Source: Phycisphaerae bacterium (GTDB lineage: Bacteria; Planctomycetota; Phycisphaerae; SM23-33). Taken from it: a DNA stretch of 7,121 bases. Shown in pieces: positions 5,658 through 7,121 of this stretch. The DNA is taken from assembly GCA_030628445.1 (NCBI GenBank), contig DAOVQV010000073.1:1-7121 (forward strand), in the 5' to 3' direction. The position numbers were made by a program, and so were the translations under genes. The first letter of the stretch is position 1, and each line of letters begins with the position of its first letter. A model generated the notes under the pieces. That model was not told the origin of the DNA. It saw only the letters and a list, made by a program, of their open reading frames with translations, and made no database searches.

Positions 5658-6672
5658 CGGGACCCGGTTGAATATCTTGTTTACCTGTGTAGGTCGGCGA
5701 GGCGCCCTGCTGGAGGCCTTCCGCCGCGCGATGGACGAGCTGGGCGTGACGGGCAAGATCGTCGCCGCGGACATCAACACCAGCTCATCGGCGTTTCAAA
5801 AGGCCGATGTCGGCGAGATTGTCCCGACCGTAGGGCGATTGGAATACATCCAGAAGATCATCGAGATCGTAAAGAAGCACGAGATAGGCCTGCTGGTGCC
5901 TCTGACCGATCTGGACCTGCGCAGCCTGGCCCGTCAACGGGAGAAGCTGGCCGCGGCCGGCTGCACGGTCATGGTCGGTTCGGAGCAGAGCGTCTCTCTG
6001 TGCAGGGACAAGAGGCACCTCAATGCACTGCTCACCAAGGCGGGCCTGGCGACGATTGAGACCTTCACGCTGAGCGAGTTTCGCAGAGCCCCGTTCTATC
6101 CCTGTTTCGTCAAGCCGGTTCGCGGCTCGGCCGGCGTTGGCACTGGTGTCATCCGCAATGAGGGGCAGTTCAATGCCCACATTACGACCTTCGGCGAAGC
6201 GATGTTGGTTCAGGAGTTCGTTGCGGGTCAGGAATTCACCATCGACATCTACCGCACCCGCGACGGTGAGGTCCGTTGTGTCGTCCCGCGCCAGAGACTC
6301 ATCGTGCGATCCGGTGAGGTCGAGAAGGGCGTGACGCGCAACGATCCCGATCTGATAGAGGCCGCCACGAAACTGGCCCAGACGCTCGGCGATCTGTGGG
6401 GCGTGTTCTGCTGTCAGTGTCGGCGCTCCGGAAACTCCCAGCCGCGATTCTTCGAGGTAAACCCGCGTTTCGGGGGCGGGGCGCCCCTGTCGATCGCCGC
6501 CGGGGCCAACCTGCCCCTGTACCTGTTGCAGGAGGTGCTCGCCATGCCCGTCACAGCAGAGCTGGGCAAGTTTACCGATAAACTTCTGATGATGCGGTAT
6601 GACGAAGCCGTCTTCATGGAAGTCGATCACCTCCCCTCACTGCCGGGGTACAAGTCCCCTCAGTTCCGCTAG
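5632..6672 (+). CDS. ATP-grasp enzyme, carbamoyl-phosphate-synthase-like
   Basis: A cytoplasmic ATP-grasp ligase of up to 346 residues; the family activates a carboxylate as an acyl phosphate and joins it to an amine or other nucleophile. Counting from GTG 5632: an N-terminal domain with LNILFTCVGRRGALLEAF (13-30) and AADI (45-48); the nucleotide-binding loop CFVKPVRGSAGVGTG (158-172); the adenine-contact stretch VQEFVAGQEFTIDIY (193-207); and FFEVNPRFGGGAP (273-285), with Glu275 and Asn277 as likely Mg ligands. Start is uncertain. Coordinates give the outermost GTG, which overlaps the previous gene by 26 nt and lacks a Shine-Dalgarno. CTG 5650 has AAGGAG (5637-5642) at ideal spacing, and TTG 5668 gives the family-like beginning MNILFTCVGRR. 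Proteins of this type recur in capsule and O-antigen loci, often beside a HAD hydrolase as here; their substrate is generally not established. A role in adding a carboxylate- or amine-linked group to a precursor is inference. Confidence 0.85.
   Translation: MTRSGRLTDGTRLNILFTCVGRRGALLEAFRRAMDELGVTGKIVAADINTSSSAFQKADVGEIVPTVGRLEYIQKIIEIVKKHEIGLLVPLTDLDLRSLARQREKLAAAGCTVMVGSEQSVSLCRDKRHLNALLTKAGLATIETFTLSEFRRAPFYPCFVKPVRGSAGVGTGVIRNEGQFNAHITTFGEAMLVQEFVAGQEFTIDIYRTRDGEVRCVVPRQRLIVRSGEVEKGVTRNDPDLIEAATKLAQTLGDLWGVFCCQCRRSGNSQPRFFEVNPRFGGGAPLSIAAGANLPLYLLQEVLAMPVTAELGKFTDKLLMMRYDEAVFMEVDHLPSLPGYKSPQFR
5637..5642 (+). promoter_or_regulatory. Strong Shine-Dalgarno with no ATG behind it
   Basis: AAGGAG lies inside the end of the phosphoglycosyl transferase gene. 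Seven nt downstream in the ATP-grasp frame is CTG (5650-5652). The next conventional start, TTG 5668, is 25 nt away, and GTG 5632 lies before it. It therefore favours initiation at the non-canonical CTG, or is coincidental. Confidence 0.35.
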
Positions 6673-6690
6673 AGCAGCCCGATCCGACGG

Positions 6691-7121
6691 ATGGACCAGA
6701 GAAGCAAACCAATCCGGGCAGTCGTCTTTGACCTCGATGATACACTGTACGGCGAGTCTCAGTACGTCCGCAGCGGGTATAGGGCGGTTGCAGCGCACCT
6801 CCAAGAGAAGCTGAACCGCCAAGAGCCGTTTGACGACTGGCTCTGGTCGCGATTCCAGGCCGGTAAAACCCAGGGCGCCTTCGATGCATTGTCCGAGCAG
6901 TTTGCCCTGAGCCTGACGGCTGGGCAAATCCAAGAGCTCATCGGCGTCTACCGCGAGCATAGACCCGAAATTGAACTCTACCCCGGCGTCGCCGAGATGC
7001 TCCCCCAACTGCGCCGCCGCTGGAAGCTGGGCCTGCTGAGCGACGGGTTCCTCCCGGCCCAGCGGCTCAAAGTGGCGGCCTTGGGGGTCGAGGAGTTCTT
7101 CGATGCGATCGTCTTGACGGA
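6691..7121 (+). CDS. HAD-superfamily hydrolase, subfamily IA-like (3' partial)
   Basis: An open frame from ATG 6691 to the right edge gives 143 residues with no stop. Motif I, VVFDLDDTLY (11-20), has the nucleophile Asp14 and acid/base Asp16 of phosphatase-type HADs. Residues 21-95 form an alpha-helical C1 cap, and LYPGVAEMLPQLRRRW (97-111) then leads to motif II, LGLLSDG (113-119, Ser117). AALGVEEFFDAIVLT (129-143) is the typical helix and strand before motif III; the motif III Lys and motif IV acidic pair lie beyond the window. Such proteins remove phosphate from small metabolites, often sugar phosphates. It starts 18 nt after the ATP-grasp stop, on the same strand, so co-transcription is very likely. 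The pairing suggests hydrolysis of a phosphorylated intermediate in the same pathway (inference). The start is supported by the position of motif I close to the N-terminus. Confidence 0.88.
   Translation, partial: MDQRSKPIRAVVFDLDDTLYGESQYVRSGYRAVAAHLQEKLNRQEPFDDWLWSRFQAGKTQGAFDALSEQFALSLTAGQIQELIGVYREHRPEIELYPGVAEMLPQLRRRWKLGLLSDGFLPAQRLKVAALGVEEFFDAIVLT

Overview
This is a GC-rich bacterial window in which every credible gene lies on the + strand. No rRNA, tRNA or taxonomic marker gene is present, so the host can only be guessed. The mix of a family 4 glycosidase, an unusual MFS protein, nucleotide-sugar genes and a GC-rich intergenic repeat containing cgcttagcgct would suit a planctomycete or another PVC-group bacterium, but that is a weak inference.

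Layout. Positions 1-1220 hold the C-terminal ~90% of an NAD- and metal-dependent family 4 glycosidase, most like alpha-galactosidases; its N-terminus lies off the left edge. Positions 1221-1642 have no intact gene. They contain a possible short gene remnant (about 1223-1284), five tandem copies of a 61-bp unit (1285-1589), a 24-bp inverted copy of the unit core (1589-1612), and a small GC hairpin with a T-rich tail (1616-1638) that ends almost at the next start codon. Positions 1643-3010 encode a 455-residue MFS-type membrane protein.

From 3096 to the right edge runs a compact gene set that looks like one operon for surface polysaccharide or glycoconjugate precursors: an extended SDR resembling UDP-glucuronate decarboxylases; a second extended SDR closely resembling WbpP/TviC UDP-N-acetylhexosamine 4-epimerases; a minimal PglC-type phosphoglycosyl transferase; a carbamoyl-phosphate-synthase-like ATP-grasp enzyme; and the start of a HAD-family hydrolase, cut by the window end. 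Gaps are 5 nt, 46 nt, a start-dependent overlap or short gap, and 18 nt.

How the genes may work together (inference): the two SDRs make modified UDP-sugars, and the 4-epimerase may supply UDP-GalNAc or a related sugar. The phosphoglycosyl transferase loads a sugar-1-phosphate onto undecaprenyl phosphate at the inner membrane. The ATP-grasp and HAD proteins may add or mature a non-sugar substituent on a precursor. The GH4 enzyme and the MFS protein could belong to a separate sugar-use function; the repeat array separates GH4 from everything downstream. The parts most worth a second look are the repeat array with its inverted cap and the ATP-grasp/HAD pair behind the phosphoglycosyl transferase.
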